Shown: positions 6,969 through 17,852, counted from the stretch's first letter. The stretch: 64,000 nucleotides of DNA from Flavobacterium salilacus subsp. salilacus (GCF_004634195.1 NZ_SKBP01000007.1:88131-152130), one strand, 5' to 3'. Translations and numbers: made by a program. Notes: a model not told the origin generated them from the sequence alone.

Positions 6969-9900
6969 GTGAATAAAACTGCATTTTCTATATATAACGC
7001 TTCGGCAGGATCGGGCAAAACCTACATGCTTGTAAAAGAGTACTTAAAGATAGTGCTTCTTGCCACTGCCGATGATGCTTACCGAAAAATACTTGCCATA
7101 ACCTTTACCAATAAAGCTGTGGAAGAGATGAAAAGCCGAATAATTTTTAACCTTTCGGACTTTGCTAAAGACGAACCTTCGGAAAAAGGCGCAGCGCTAA
7201 TGCAAGTTTTATCCGCAGAAACCCGGCTGTCGCCTGCCACAATAAAAGACAAATCCAAAGCAATAATCAAACACATCATACACAATTATGCCTCGTTTGA
7301 TATTTCTACCATCGATAGGTTTACCCACAAAGTTATCCGTGCCTTTGCGCACGATCTGAACCTCTCGGTATCGTTTGATGTTTCGCTCGAAACCGAAAAT
7401 TTGTTAAAAGAAGCCGTAGATGCCATTATTGCCAAAGCAGGCGAAAATGAAGAATTAACCAATTTGCTTGTTGATTTCTCTCTCGATAAAACCGATAACG
7501 ATAAAAGCTGGGATGTTACCTACGAACTTTTTGAAACCGGCAAGCTCCTGATAAACGAAAACAACCGTAATGAACTAAACCAGTTTAAAGAAAAAACAAT
7601 AGAAGAGTTTACAACGGTAAAAGTAAAACTGCAGCAGGCCGTAGCGCAACTGGAGGCAGAATGCATAACGCTGGGGCATCAGCTTAATGCCCTGTTGGAA
7701 CAGGAGGGTATAGACCCAAAATGGATAAATGCCCATTTTATGAAACATATAGCAAGTATAGCCGATGGAACTTTAAATTACAGTAATAAAAAGTACTACG
7801 AGCCGGAAGATATAAGCATTAATAAAACCGCAAAAAACCCAAACGCTGCAGAGGGCATTAAACCACAACTTTTACAACTCCTTAAATTAGTATATAAAAA
7901 CTACGAAAAGAAAAACTTTTATGAGGCGTTCCTTAAAAATATAACACCGCTATCCTTACTCAACTCCATAGGGCAGGAACTGGAGCGCATACAAAAAGAC
8001 CAAAATGTACTCTCTATATCCGAGTTTAATGCCATAATCCATAAAGAAATACAAAACCAGCCCGCCCCCTTTATATATGAGCGACTGGGCGAGCGATACC
8101 GCCACTTTTTTATCGATGAGTTTCAGGATACCAGCCAAATGCAATGGCAAAACCTGATACCGCTTATAGACAATGCATTGGCATCCGAAGATATGGGTAT
8201 AAAAGGCTCGCTAATGCTGGTGGGCGACCCCAAGCAATCCATATACCGCTGGCGTGGCGGTAAGGCAGAGCAGTTTATCGATTTGAGCAAAGGCTTAAAC
8301 CCCTTCTCAAATCCTGATAAAGGAGTAATAAACTTAGAAACCAATTACAGAAGTTACGACACGATTATTGATTTTAATAACGATTTTTTTTCGCTGTTGT
8401 CAAACGAGTTTCTAAATGAAGATTACAGCTCTATGTACCGCAACAGCAGGCAGCTATATAACCCCAAGCAAGGCGGGTATGCAAACATTGTTTTTGTACC
8501 CGAAGCAGATGCTACAGATGAAGATACCCCAAATCGAGACGAGCTGTACCTCGAAGCCACACTCGCCACAATACACAAAGTAAAAGCACAAGGCTTTATG
8601 TATAAAGATATGGTATTGCTCACGCGAAAGCGACAACCCGGCGTACTGCTGGCAAACTACCTTACCGAGCAGGGCATACCCATACTGTCATCCGAAACGC
8701 TGTTGATAGAAAATGCCACCGAAGTAAAGCTGATAGTAAACCTGCTGCGCTACTTAAAGAGCAATGAAAACAAAGAAGCAAAAGCCCACTTTTTATACTT
8801 TGTGGCAAACAGCCGCCAAATGGGCGAAGCCATACACCACTTTATAGCCGAAGGCATGGAGCAGCCCACCGAAGAAGCTCTGGAAAAATGGCTGAACACC
8901 TACGATATACACATCTCTTTTAAAGGATGCCGTAAAAAATCATTATACGAAGCCGTAGAAACCATAGTAGATGCCTTTATAAAAGAAAAAGCCAACCAGA
9001 GCTACGTGCAGTATTTCTTGGATTTGGTATTAGAGCGCGACATCCGCACCCAGTCCGGCATATCCGATTTTTTAACCTATTGGGATACCAACGGCTCTAA
9101 ATTCAGCATACCCTCGCCCGAAGGTAACGATGCCGTTCGTATCATGACCATACATAAGGCAAAAGGACTGGAGTTTCCCGTAGTGATATTACCCTTTGCC
9201 GAAGAAGATTATGCCCGCGCGCCGCGCAGCAAAATGTGGCTGGAGCTGGAAGATGAAACCTTTGGGTTCGAAAAAGCATTGATAGACCGTAACAAAAGCG
9301 TAGCCGATTATGGCGAGCGTGGTGCAGCACTCTATACTATTAAGGAGCAGGAAGAACTGCTGGATAACATCAATATACTCTATGTAGCCCTTACCCGTGC
9401 CGAAGAACAGTTGTATATTATATCGGCACGAAATACTAAAGCTAATGGCGAGCTTACCGATAATATGTCGTCATTCTTCATAAAATTCCTGCAAAGCAAA
9501 GGTATTTATGACAACAACAAGAACGAATATGAATTTGGCGCCCCCAAACGAATATCCGTACCTGATGAAGAAACACAGCAACAACCCACCATACAGGTAG
9601 TACAACAACGCCTGAACCCGCGTGCCGTAAAAATAGCCAAGCGCGAAGCCCTGATGTGGGGCAGTACCCAACTAAAAGCCATAGAATTTGGAAATGTAAT
9701 GCACGAAATACTCGCATTTGTAAAAACTGCCGATGACATACCGCTTGCCGTAATAAAAGCAACAGAATCGGGGTTGATAACGCAAGGACAAAAAGAGGAA
9801 GTAACCCAAACACTTAAACAGATAATACACCACCCGGAACTGGCAATATTTTTTATGCCCGATGCGGTAGTATATAACGAGCAGCGTATAATAGGGTTAG

Positions 9901-10106
9901 GTATGCCAACCATAAAGCCCGACAGGGTAACAGTAAGCAACGGTAAAGCCTACTTGTTAGATTATAAAACAGGCACTCATTTACCCCAATATGAAAAGCA
10001 ATTAAATAGTTATGACGAAGCATTACAACAAATGGGCTTACAGGTAGCTAAAAAAACACTCGTATATATAGGAGAGGAAATAAATGTGGTAAATTTAGCC
10101 CCCTAA
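6969..10106 (+). CDS. AddA/RecB-like UvrD helicase with C-terminal nuclease domain
   Basis: A 1045-residue superfamily 1A helicase fused to a PD-(D/E)XK nuclease, the AddA layout used to process double-strand breaks for RecA. Walker A ASAGSGKT is at residues 11-18, motif II DEFQDT starts at D383, motif III GDPKQSIYRWRGG follows, then motif V TIHKAKGLEFPVV and motif VI LYVALTRAEEQ. The nuclease active site is LDYKTG at about residues 997-1002, preceded by the Asp in KPDRVTV. The start is GTG at 6969, the only start that keeps the Walker A region near the N-terminus. The AddB-like partner is at 13371, separated by kbl and ompA. Activity as a complex with it is inferred. Confidence 0.88.
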   Translation: MNKTAFSIYNASAGSGKTYMLVKEYLKIVLLATADDAYRKILAITFTNKAVEEMKSRIIFNLSDFAKDEPSEKGAALMQVLSAETRLSPATIKDKSKAIIKHIIHNYASFDISTIDRFTHKVIRAFAHDLNLSVSFDVSLETENLLKEAVDAIIAKAGENEELTNLLVDFSLDKTDNDKSWDVTYELFETGKLLINENNRNELNQFKEKTIEEFTTVKVKLQQAVAQLEAECITLGHQLNALLEQEGIDPKWINAHFMKHIASIADGTLNYSNKKYYEPEDISINKTAKNPNAAEGIKPQLLQLLKLVYKNYEKKNFYEAFLKNITPLSLLNSIGQELERIQKDQNVLSISEFNAIIHKEIQNQPAPFIYERLGERYRHFFIDEFQDTSQMQWQNLIPLIDNALASEDMGIKGSLMLVGDPKQSIYRWRGGKAEQFIDLSKGLNPFSNPDKGVINLETNYRSYDTIIDFNNDFFSLLSNEFLNEDYSSMYRNSRQLYNPKQGGYANIVFVPEADATDEDTPNRDELYLEATLATIHKVKAQGFMYKDMVLLTRKRQPGVLLANYLTEQGIPILSSETLLIENATEVKLIVNLLRYLKSNENKEAKAHFLYFVANSRQMGEAIHHFIAEGMEQPTEEALEKWLNTYDIHISFKGCRKKSLYEAVETIVDAFIKEKANQSYVQYFLDLVLERDIRTQSGISDFLTYWDTNGSKFSIPSPEGNDAVRIMTIHKAKGLEFPVVILPFAEEDYARAPRSKMWLELEDETFGFEKALIDRNKSVADYGERGAALYTIKEQEELLDNINILYVALTRAEEQLYIISARNTKANGELTDNMSSFFIKFLQSKGIYDNNKNEYEFGAPKRISVPDEETQQQPTIQVVQQRLNPRAVKIAKREALMWGSTQLKAIEFGNVMHEILAFVKTADDIPLAVIKATESGLITQGQKEEVTQTLKQIIHHPELAIFFMPDAVVYNEQRIIGLGMPTIKPDRVTVSNGKAYLLDYKTGTHLPQYEKQLNSYDEALQQMGLQVAKKTLVYIGEEINVVNLAP

Positions 10107-10200
10107 CCCCCAAAGGGGGAATACAGCTTTATGTATATTTGCCTGACAAAAAATAATTAAGCCCTGCTCCCCTCTCTTTTGGAGAGGGGTTGGGGGAGAG
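10101..10200. repeat. C-rich/G-rich palindromic intergenic repeats
   Basis: Two palindromes: AACCCCCAAAGGGGGA near 10105 and CCCCTCTCTTTTGGAGAGGGG near 10169, the latter followed by TTGGGGGAG. The same type recurs at 20772, 21556, 34440, 42534 and 42935. They can form hairpins in RNA and fill the gap between the helicase and kbl. Confidence 0.55.
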
Positions 10201-10231
10201 GCAGAACAACAACAAACAAACTATATATAAT

Positions 10232-11425
10232 ATGTACGGAAAAATTAAAGAGTATCTGGCTGAAGAGCTGGAAACGATAAAAGAAAACGGGCTTTATAAA
10301 AAAGAACGCATTATTGCATCACCACAAGATGCCGAGATTACACTTACCGATGGCAGCAAGGTGCTTAACTTTTGTGCCAATAACTACTTGGGGCTGTCAT
10401 CGCACCCCGAAGTAATTCAGGCAGCCAAAGATACTTTGGACTCACACGGCTTCGGTATGTCATCCGTACGATTCATCTGCGGTACGCAAGACATTCATAA
10501 AGAACTGGAACAAAAAATAGCCGATTTCTACGGTACGGAAGATACGATACTGTATGCAGCAGCATTTGATGCTAACGGAGGAGTGTTTGAGCCGCTGCTT
10601 GGCGCAGAAGATGCCATAATTTCCGACAGTCTTAACCACGCCTCTATTATCGATGGCGTGCGCCTGTGTAAAGCAGCACGCTACCGTTATGAAAACAGCA
10701 ATATGCAGGAGCTTGAAGAGCAACTTATAAAAGCTAACGAAGAAGGCAGGCGTTTTAAAATCATCGTAACCGATGGTGTTTTCTCTATGGACGGGCTTGT
10801 AGCCCCGCTTGATAAAATATGCGACCTTGCCGATAAGTATGATGCAATGGTAATGGTTGACGAATGCCACGCAGCCGGTTTTATAGGCGCAACAGGCAAA
10901 GGCACGCTGGAAGCCAAAAACGTTATGGGCAGGGTAGATATCATTACAGGAACACTGGGCAAAGCCCTTGGCGGAGCAATGGGAGGCTATACTACAGGTA
11001 AAAAAGAAATTATCGAGATGTTAAGGCAACGCTCGCGCCCCTACCTTTTCTCGAACTCGCTTGCCCCCGCTATAGTAGGTGCATCTATAAAGGTGTTTGA
11101 ATTGCTGGAAAAAGATACTTCGTTGAGGGATAAACTGGAATGGAATACCAACTATTTTAAAGAGGGTATGAAAAAAGCAGGTTTTGATATTATAGACGGC
11201 GACTCGGCTATTGTGCCCGTAATGTTGTATGATGCTAAACTTTCTCAGGTAATGGCAGATGAGTTGTTGAAGAAAGGAATATATGTAATAGGCTTCTTTT
11301 TTCCTGTTGTTCCGAAAGACAAAGCACGTATCCGTGTGCAGCTTTCGGCAGCCCATACACAGGCACATTTAGACAAGGCAATTGCTTCATTTACAGAAGT
11401 TGGGAAAGCATTAACGATTATTTAA
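10232..11425 (+). CDS. kbl: glycine C-acetyltransferase (2-amino-3-ketobutyrate CoA ligase)
   Basis: A 397-residue PLP enzyme of the alpha-oxoamine synthase family that cleaves 2-amino-3-ketobutyrate with CoA to glycine and acetyl-CoA in threonine breakdown. The PLP lysine is Lys244 in GTLGKALGG, the same number as in the E. coli enzyme. [11 protein letters not shown] carries the Asp and His that hold PLP, and [12 protein letters not shown] is the typical N-terminal motif. ATG 10232 (MYGKIKEYL) is chosen over the upstream in-frame start at 10190, which lies in a palindromic repeat. Other family members (serine palmitoyltransferase, BioF) are possible but the length and N-terminus fit Kbl best. 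No tdh gene is next to it. Confidence 0.9.
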   Translation: MYGKIKEYLAEELETIKENGLYKKERIIASPQDAEITLTDGSKVLNFCANNYLGLSSHPEVIQAAKDTLDSHGFGMSSVRFICGTQDIHKELEQKIADFYGTEDTILYAAAFDANGGVFEPLLGAEDAIISDSLNHASIIDGVRLCKAARYRYENSNMQELEEQLIKANEEGRRFKIIVTDGVFSMDGLVAPLDKICDLADKYDAMVMVDECHAAGFIGATGKGTLEAKNVMGRVDIITGTLGKALGGAMGGYTTGKKEIIEMLRQRSRPYLFSNSLAPAIVGASIKVFELLEKDTSLRDKLEWNTNYFKEGMKKAGFDIIDGDSAIVPVMLYDAKLSQVMADELLKKGIYVIGFFFPVVPKDKARIRVQLSAAHTQAHLDKAIASFTEVGKALTII

Positions 11426-11469
11426 CTACAATTTAAGCCGTTTAGTAGGATAATTTTTAATAAATCGTT

Positions 11470-11499
11470 TTGCCATTATCTTTTAACAGATTACATTTG
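11470..11499 (+). promoter_or_regulatory. promoter of the OmpA gene
   Basis: TTG at 11470-11472 and TACATTTG at 11492-11499 with a 19-base spacer, 38 bases before the ATG at 11538. Confidence 0.65.
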
Positions 11500-11537
11500 T
11501 ATGCATGTAATCCTATATGTAATTAAAATAAAAAAGT

Positions 11538-12935
11538 ATGAAACATCTTAACAAACTATTCGTTGCTGCTCTTATGGCATTGGGATTGAGTGCCCATGCG
11601 CAGGACGATAACAATCCGTGGGCCATTTCGTTTGGTGCCAATGCAGTAAGTAACCGTTTTGGTTCTGCATCAGAGTTTGGTGACCAGTTTAGTGGTTATT
11701 TTAAAGCAAAAGAGCACTGGAATATTATACCTTCAGTTTCTTACGTAACATTGTCAAGAAACGTAGGGAATAACTTCTCTGTAGGGCTTACAGGTTCTGT
11801 AAACCAAATAGACAAATTAGTATCTCGTGAGCCGGGTACACAAAACTATAGTGTTAGTAATCCGGGCGATCTTACCTATTATGCTGCTGATGCTACTATC
11901 CGTTACAGCTTTATGAACGCTATAGGAACCAGTTGGTTCGATCCAAGCCTTAACTTAGGTGGTGGTTATACATGGATAGATGATAAAGGTAATGGTACAT
12001 TAAACGGAGGCGTAGGCGTAACGTTTTGGTTTGCTAAAAACATGGGGCTTTCATTACAATCTATATACAAGCATACTTTTGAAGAACAAGCAGAAGCTAA
12101 CGTGCCAAGACACATACAGCACTTTGCAGGTGTAATTTTCAAATTTGGCGGAAAAGATACTGATAAAGACGGTATTTATGACAAAGATGATTTATGTCCG
12201 GAAGAACCGGGTCTTGCTCAGTTCCAAGGATGTCCTGATACTGACTTAGACGGTATTCCTGACAAAGACGATTTATGTCCTAACGAGGCAGGTCTTCCTG
12301 AGTTCCAAGGATGTCCTGATACAGATGGCGACGGTATCGCTGACAAAGATGATAACTGCCCGGATGTTGCAGGTCTTGCAAGCATGAAAGGTTGTCCTGA
12401 TACAGATGGCGACGGTATAACTGACGCTGATGACAACTGTCCTGAAGTTTCAGGTCCGAGAGCTAATAATGGATGCCCATGGCCGGATACTGACGGTGAC
12501 GGTGTACTTGACAAAGATGACCTTTGCCCGGATGTAAAAGGTACTACTGCAAATCGTGGTTGTCCTGAAGTAACCGATGAGGTTATGAAAAAACTTAACG
12601 AGTACGCAAGAACAATCCTTTTCAACAGTGGTAAATCTTCTTTCAAAGATGAAACACTTCCTGTGCTTCAAAACATGAAAGAAATCTTTAAAGAATACCC
12701 ACAAGCAAGATTCAGCATCGAAGGTCACACAGACAGCGACGGTAGTAACGAACTTAACCAAACGCTATCAGAAAACAGAGCTGCTGCTGTAGTTAACTTC
12801 CTTGTAGAAAACGGAATTGCTAAAGACAGATTGATGTCATCAGGTTTTGGTGAAACTAAACCAATTGCATCAAACAAAACAGCTGCCGGTAAAGCACAAA
12901 ACAGAAGAGTAGAAGTTAAGCTTATAAAAGAGTAA
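11538..12935 (+). CDS. OmpA-family outer membrane protein with thrombospondin type-3 repeats
   Basis: A 465-residue outer membrane protein. Residues 1-21 are a signal peptide ending SAHAQ. Residues about 25-200 are Gly/aromatic-rich and alternate like a beta-barrel. From about 208 to 345 there are five calcium-binding type-3 repeats (DTDGDGI..KDDNCP). The C-terminal 110 residues are an OmpA peptidoglycan-binding domain with the GHTDSDGS and NRRVEVKL motifs. Such proteins tie the outer membrane to the cell wall in Bacteroidota. It has its own promoter and terminator, so it is expressed independently of the add genes around it. Confidence 0.9.
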   Translation: MKHLNKLFVAALMALGLSAHAQDDNNPWAISFGANAVSNRFGSASEFGDQFSGYFKAKEHWNIIPSVSYVTLSRNVGNNFSVGLTGSVNQIDKLVSREPGTQNYSVSNPGDLTYYAADATIRYSFMNAIGTSWFDPSLNLGGGYTWIDDKGNGTLNGGVGVTFWFAKNMGLSLQSIYKHTFEEQAEANVPRHIQHFAGVIFKFGGKDTDKDGIYDKDDLCPEEPGLAQFQGCPDTDLDGIPDKDDLCPNEAGLPEFQGCPDTDGDGIADKDDNCPDVAGLASMKGCPDTDGDGITDADDNCPEVSGPRANNGCPWPDTDGDGVLDKDDLCPDVKGTTANRGCPEVTDEVMKKLNEYARTILFNSGKSSFKDETLPVLQNMKEIFKEYPQARFSIEGHTDSDGSNELNQTLSENRAAAVVNFLVENGIAKDRLMSSGFGETKPIASNKTAAGKAQNRRVEVKLIKE

Positions 12936-12962
12936 TTTTTACAACTCAAAATAAATTGAAAG

Positions 12963-12990
12963 ATGCCTCCGCAATGCGGGGGCATTTTTT
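12963..12990 (+). terminator. terminator of the OmpA gene
   Basis: ATGCCTCCGC pairs with GCGGGGGCAT, followed by T6. Confidence 0.75.
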
Positions 12991-13056
12991 ATGAGATAAA
13001 TTGTGTAAACTTGTATAGCGGTATTTTGCTTTAAATCAATCATAAAACTAAAAATC

Positions 13057-13326
13057 ATGAAAAAAATTATCTTACTCTTAGCATTGCTGTTTTTATTGGT
13101 TTCATGCGCCCACACAGCCCATTGCGACTTCCCAAGTGAAGAACAATATGGCTTTTGGAGCGGTTTGCTGCATGGTATTATATCTCCCATAGGTTTGGTA
13201 GGTATGTTGTTATATGATGATGTAGCTGTTTTCGCCCCTAATAACAACGGAGCATGGTATGCTTTCGGATTTTTATTAGGTTCAGGCGGTTGGGGCTTTT
13301 TGGCTTCCAGAGGTTCTAAAAAATAA
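13057..13326 (+). CDS. small lipoprotein, 89 aa
   Basis: An 89-residue lipoprotein: residues 1-16 are a hydrophobic signal and Cys17 sits in LLVSCAH. The mature part has two Gly-rich hydrophobic stretches (SGLLHGIISPIGLVGMLL and AFGFLLGSGGWGFLA), separated by a polar NNN loop, and a basic end. It looks membrane-embedded or closely attached. No function is known to me. It stands between ompA and the AddB-like gene, separated by short gaps. Confidence 0.6.
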   Translation: MKKIILLLALLFLLVSCAHTAHCDFPSEEQYGFWSGLLHGIISPIGLVGMLLYDDVAVFAPNNNGAWYAFGFLLGSGGWGFLASRGSKK

Positions 13327-13370
13327 TTTGATTGTATAAGGCTTGGTAAGAGTTTTATTATTTTTACAAT

Positions 13371-16142
13371 ATGCTAAATGAAACCTTTTTAGATAAACTC
13401 AGCTCACAAATACTGAGTAATTACGGCAATACGCTTTCGGGTATAACCATAGTATTACCCAATAAAAGAGCAAGAATATTTTTAATAGAAGCATTAAAAA
13501 GACAGCTTGATACTACCGTGTTTGCTCCCGAAATTATCAGTATAGAAGATTTTGTGCAGGACGTTGCGGGCATTCGCAGTATCGACACTATAGAGCTGCT
13601 GTTTGAGTTCTACACTATATACCTGGAGCTTACGCCAAAAGAAAAACAACAACCCTTTGAAAGTTTTGCCAACTGGGCAAAAACACTATTGCAGGATTTT
13701 AACGAAATAGACCGTTACCTGCTGCCACCCGAACACGTTTTTTCGTACCTGAAAGACATTGAGGACATCAAGCACTGGTCGCTCGATTTAGAGAGCCAAA
13801 CCGAGATGATAAAAAATTATCTGGAGTTTTGGGCATTACTGCCCAAGTATTACGACACATTGTACCGTCACTTAAAAGAAAAAGGAGCAGGCTATCAGGG
13901 GCTTATTTACAGGGAGGCTGTTGCTAACATCAGCCACTTCTCAAAATCGTTTAAAAAAGACAGGCTCATTTTTGCCGGCTTTAATGCCCTTAATGCTGCC
14001 GAAGAACATATTATACAACACCTGATGACCGATGGTAAGGCAAGCATATATTGGGATATCGACCGTACGTTTCTTAACGATCCCTACCACGATGCGGGGC
14101 TGTTTATTCGTCGCTTCCAAAAAGAGTGGAAACAGTTTACCGTACAGCCTTTTGAATGGATAAGCGATGCTTTTAGCGAAGAAAAGAACATACAGATAAT
14201 AGGCACACCCAAAACGGTGGGACAGGCAAAAATAGCAGGCAAAATTGTAGAACAAATACAGCAAAGCGGGCAAACCCTCGATAAAACCGCATTGGTACTG
14301 GGCGAAGAAAATATGCTTGTGCCCATGCTGTACAGCCTGCCCAACAGCGTGGGTGCGCTCAACATTACTATGGGCTACAGCAGCCGTAACAACCCCGCGC
14401 AAATACTGGTGCAAAAGCTGTTTAAAATGCACACCAACGCGCTGAACCGCAGCGAAACAAGCTACACACTATACTACCGCGAGGTGCTGGATGTATTGAA
14501 CCATCCGTTGGTAGAACCCTACTTGGGAGCATCAAAACTGGTAGATACCATAAACCGGAATAACATTACCTTCTTTTCGCTCAATAAGCTTTTTGAAATA
14601 CAAGGCAATCCTTCGGAACTGTTTAATTTACTGTTTGAACGATGGGATACCAATGCAGGCGATGTTTTGCAAAGGCTTTCCCGTATCCTTGTTATGCTTA
14701 AATCGTTTTTGAGTAACGATGATGAAGAAGACAAGATAACCAAAGCCTTCCTGTACTCCATATTCAAAGTGATTAACAAGCTCATCAATTACTACGAGCA
14801 ACATCCGCAAATGAACAACCTTGCCATACTGCAATCGGTTTACAAGCAGGTAGTCGATTTGGCAGAAGTATCTTTTGAAGGCGAACCCTTATCGGGATTG
14901 CAAGTAATGGGCGTGTTGGAAAGCCGTGTGCTTGATTTTGATAATGTGATTATCACTTCGATGAACGAAGGGAAATTCCCCGCAGGGAAAACCCAAAATT
15001 CGTTTATACCTTATGATGTAAAGCGTGAGCTTGGCTTGCCTACTTATAAGGAAAAAGATGCCATATACAGCTACCACTTTTACCACTTGTTGATGCGTGC
15101 CAAGAACATTTACCTGTTGTACAATACCGAAAGCGAAGGGTTGGATGCAGGGGAGCGAAGCCGTTTCCTTACCCAACTGGAAATTGAAAAAAAGCCAAGC
15201 CATAACCTGCAAAGCGTTATTTATAATGCCAATCTGCCCCAAAAGGCATACGAGCCTATGGTAGTGCCAAAGTCTGCCCAAGTACAGGAGCGTTTAAAAG
15301 AAATTGCTACAGGCAAGGGCTTTTCGCCATCGGCATTAACGGGGTACATTCGTAACCCCATGCAGTTTTACTACCAGCGCGTACTGCGCATTTATGAAGT
15401 GGATGAGGTAGAGGAGAGCATTGCTCTTAACACACTGGGGACTATTATACACGGTGCGCTCGAAGCACTTTACAAACCTTACATCAATAAGTTTCTTACC
15501 GTACAGGACATTGAAGCTATGGCGGCAATAGCCGATGAGGAGGTTATGAAACAGTTTACAGCCGAGTACAAAGAGGGCGAAATTAAAAAGGGACGCAATC
15601 TGCTGGCTTTTGAAGTGGCAAAGCGCAACGTGCACAACCTGCTAAAGCAGGAAAAGCAAAGCCTTAAAAATGATGATGCTGTAAAAGTACTTGCCTTGGA
15701 AGAGCCTTACGAACGTTGGCTGGAAGACGACAGGCTGCCCTATGCCGTAAAAATAGCAGGAAATATAGACCGTATAGAACAGCGCAATGGTAAGATAAGG
15801 ATTATAGATTATAAAACGGGTAAAGTAGATAAGTACAACTTAGTACTGAAAACCTGGGAAGGGCTTACCGCCGATATAAAACACGACAAAATAATACAGC
15901 TACTGACGTATGTGTTTATGTATGAGCCAAACGCCAACGGTATGGAGATGGAAGCGGGTATTATATCGTTTAAAAATATGAAAAGCGGCTTTATGAATTT
16001 TAGTTTTAAAGAGGGCGCGGAACGGAATGCTCCTGTACTCGACATTGTAGATACTGGACTTTTGGAAGATTACAAGTCGCAGTTAGTTATCCTCATCAAC
16101 GAAATACTTAATGCCGAAGTACCGTTTGAGGAGGTTGTTTAG
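13371..16142 (+). CDS. AddB-like PD-(D/E)XK nuclease / inactivated helicase
   Basis: A 923-residue protein with the AddB layout: an N-terminal helicase-like part without a convincing Walker A (TIVLPNKRARIFL instead), and a C-terminal PD-(D/E)XK nuclease with IDYKTGK at residues 812-818. A GTIIHGALEALY motif near residue 690 is the usual helix of this nuclease family. It is expected to pair with the AddA-like protein at 6969 to resect DNA ends. No four-Cys iron-sulfur pattern of Bacillus AddB stands out, so the cluster may be missing. The gene follows the small lipoprotein by 44 bases. Confidence 0.82.
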   Translation: MLNETFLDKLSSQILSNYGNTLSGITIVLPNKRARIFLIEALKRQLDTTVFAPEIISIEDFVQDVAGIRSIDTIELLFEFYTIYLELTPKEKQQPFESFANWAKTLLQDFNEIDRYLLPPEHVFSYLKDIEDIKHWSLDLESQTEMIKNYLEFWALLPKYYDTLYRHLKEKGAGYQGLIYREAVANISHFSKSFKKDRLIFAGFNALNAAEEHIIQHLMTDGKASIYWDIDRTFLNDPYHDAGLFIRRFQKEWKQFTVQPFEWISDAFSEEKNIQIIGTPKTVGQAKIAGKIVEQIQQSGQTLDKTALVLGEENMLVPMLYSLPNSVGALNITMGYSSRNNPAQILVQKLFKMHTNALNRSETSYTLYYREVLDVLNHPLVEPYLGASKLVDTINRNNITFFSLNKLFEIQGNPSELFNLLFERWDTNAGDVLQRLSRILVMLKSFLSNDDEEDKITKAFLYSIFKVINKLINYYEQHPQMNNLAILQSVYKQVVDLAEVSFEGEPLSGLQVMGVLESRVLDFDNVIITSMNEGKFPAGKTQNSFIPYDVKRELGLPTYKEKDAIYSYHFYHLLMRAKNIYLLYNTESEGLDAGERSRFLTQLEIEKKPSHNLQSVIYNANLPQKAYEPMVVPKSAQVQERLKEIATGKGFSPSALTGYIRNPMQFYYQRVLRIYEVDEVEESIALNTLGTIIHGALEALYKPYINKFLTVQDIEAMAAIADEEVMKQFTAEYKEGEIKKGRNLLAFEVAKRNVHNLLKQEKQSLKNDDAVKVLALEEPYERWLEDDRLPYAVKIAGNIDRIEQRNGKIRIIDYKTGKVDKYNLVLKTWEGLTADIKHDKIIQLLTYVFMYEPNANGMEMEAGIISFKNMKSGFMNFSFKEGAERNAPVLDIVDTGLLEDYKSQLVILINEILNAEVPFEEVV

Positions 16143-16317
16143 ACATTTAAGCAGAACAAAAATTAATCGTAATAACAAAATAATAACATTAAAAAGTTCG
16201 CGTTATTAATAAAAGTTTTATTTTCGTATTACTTATAGCTATAATAACGTCATGAAAAGCCGACACAATGACATTAAATATCTGAAGGTAGGCAGTAATA
16301 AATACATCCAACAAATT

Positions 16318-17004
16318 ATGAAAAAATTATTTTTATTCCTGTTAGGAATTACTTTCCTAATTTCGTGTTCTAACGACACACAAGAAACTACAACATTTAA
16401 TGATACATCTGCAGATGTAAATTCAACAACATCAACTCCAATGTTAAAAAGTGCATCTGCCGATCCTGTTTTAAAACAGCTATATATCGACATGATAAAT
16501 TCTCAAAGTTATATAGCTTTTAACAATGCCGTAATTACATTTAATGACAAGCTGGGAGACCAGATTCCTGATAGTGAAATGAGTTCAAGCAGTAAAATGC
16601 TTGGCTGGGTTCAAAATAATATTACACAAACAGGTTTTCTAAACTATCAGGAAGCAGTGGACAAATGGGATGATGTAGAGGCTTTATCTACTATTGCATT
16701 TGATACTAATTATACATTTTTTGACTACTTAGCCGGGACTGCACCAGGTACATTACTGTTAGTAATAGAAGAAGTAGAGCCTACCCCTTTATCTTGTGAA
16801 GAGTGTCAGGCTCAATTCAATTCTTGTTCTAAAGTAGCACATAGTGCCTATACAGCAGCTGTGGAAAAGGCATGTGACCAACGCAAATTAGGGAATATTT
16901 CAAAGTCAGATTTATATAAAGCTTGTACTGAAGCAGGTTTAGCAAGAGATAAGGCACTTAGAAAGTGTCATGAAGGCAGGAAGGATTGTTGTGAAGGCAA
17001 CTAA
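16318..17004 (+). CDS. lipoprotein with Cys-rich C-terminal domain (family member 1)
   Basis: A 228-residue lipoprotein with Cys in LISCSND near residue 17. Residues about 20-50 are a Ser/Thr linker. Residues 50-150 form a predicted helical domain (DPVLKQLYIDMINSQSYIAF...). The last 75 residues hold a C-x2-C-x6-C...C...C...CC pattern shared with the genes at 17091 and 19370. ATG 16318 is used because the 17091 paralogue starts with the same MKKLFLFLLGI peptide; the frame opens upstream at 16252. Function unknown; the Cys pairs suggest disulfides in the periplasm or at the surface. AT-rich relative to its neighbours. Confidence 0.7.
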   Translation: MKKLFLFLLGITFLISCSNDTQETTTFNDTSADVNSTTSTPMLKSASADPVLKQLYIDMINSQSYIAFNNAVITFNDKLGDQIPDSEMSSSSKMLGWVQNNITQTGFLNYQEAVDKWDDVEALSTIAFDTNYTFFDYLAGTAPGTLLLVIEEVEPTPLSCEECQAQFNSCSKVAHSAYTAAVEKACDQRKLGNISKSDLYKACTEAGLARDKALRKCHEGRKDCCEGN

Positions 17005-17090
17005 TTTATGCATATGATAGTTCAGCAACAGTTGATACCATTACAGAGAAAGAAAGCAGATACTAAATAATTACTTAAACCCAACAAATT

Positions 17091-17792
17091 ATGAAAAAAT
17101 TATTTTTATTCCTGTTAGGAATTGTATTCCTAACATCGTGTTCAAGTGATACACAAGAGTCTATAAAATATGATGATACGTCAATAGTTACAAATTCGAT
17201 GACTCAAGATCAATTAATGCCCAAAAGCACTATTGATCCAGTTTTAAAACAGCTATATGTCGAAATGATTAATTCTCAAAGCTATATCGACTATGATAAT
17301 TCAAGAGTTGCTTTTTATGAAAAATTAGGAGATAATATTCCTGATAGTGAGATGGATTCAGAAAATAAAATGCTTACTTGGATTCAGAATAATATTACTC
17401 AAACAGGTTTTCAGAATTATCAAGAGGCTGTAGATAAGCATGAAGATGTAGTAGCTTTAGGTATTGCAGCAATAGAAGCTAATCTTACTTTTCATGAATA
17501 CTTAGCTGGAGCTGCACCTGGTGCTTTAATACCGATACTGGACGAATTGCAGCCTGTACCTACCCGTTGCAGTGGGTGTGTAAAAGCTTATAATAACTGT
17601 GTAAGTATAGCTAATAGTGAGTATGGGACTGCCATGCAACAGGCGAGTCAGAGTTTTACTGAAGGTGGAGGAGTTTTTAATTATTCTAATCAAAGGGGAT
17701 ATACACTTTCTACAGATAATGCATATTATGATATGATTAGATCAGTTAAAATGTGTTCTATACATTTTGAAGCCTGTTGTGAGGCGGCATAA
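17091..17792 (+). CDS. lipoprotein with Cys-rich C-terminal domain (family member 2)
   Basis: A 233-residue paralogue of the 16318 product. Signal peptide, lipobox Cys, helical domain and the phrases NNITQTGF and NYQEAVDK are clearly shared. The C-terminus keeps CSGC, a second-tier Cys and the final CC, but the middle of the Cys domain has diverged (SFTEGGGVFNYSNQRGY). The 40 bases around the start codon are nearly the same as at 16318, pointing to a fairly recent duplication. Function unknown. Confidence 0.7.
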   Translation: MKKLFLFLLGIVFLTSCSSDTQESIKYDDTSIVTNSMTQDQLMPKSTIDPVLKQLYVEMINSQSYIDYDNSRVAFYEKLGDNIPDSEMDSENKMLTWIQNNITQTGFQNYQEAVDKHEDVVALGIAAIEANLTFHEYLAGAAPGALIPILDELQPVPTRCSGCVKAYNNCVSIANSEYGTAMQQASQSFTEGGGVFNYSNQRGYTLSTDNAYYDMIRSVKMCSIHFEACCEAA

Positions 17793-17852
17793 ATAATATA
17801 ATCAAAGGATAAGTTTTTACCTAATATTTGATTTTAAAAGCTACAATATATT

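Noticed and set aside
12218..12646. Minus-strand Ser/Pro-rich ORF opposite the OmpA calcium repeats
   Set aside because: It mirrors the Asp/Gly repeats on the plus strand and has no independent support.
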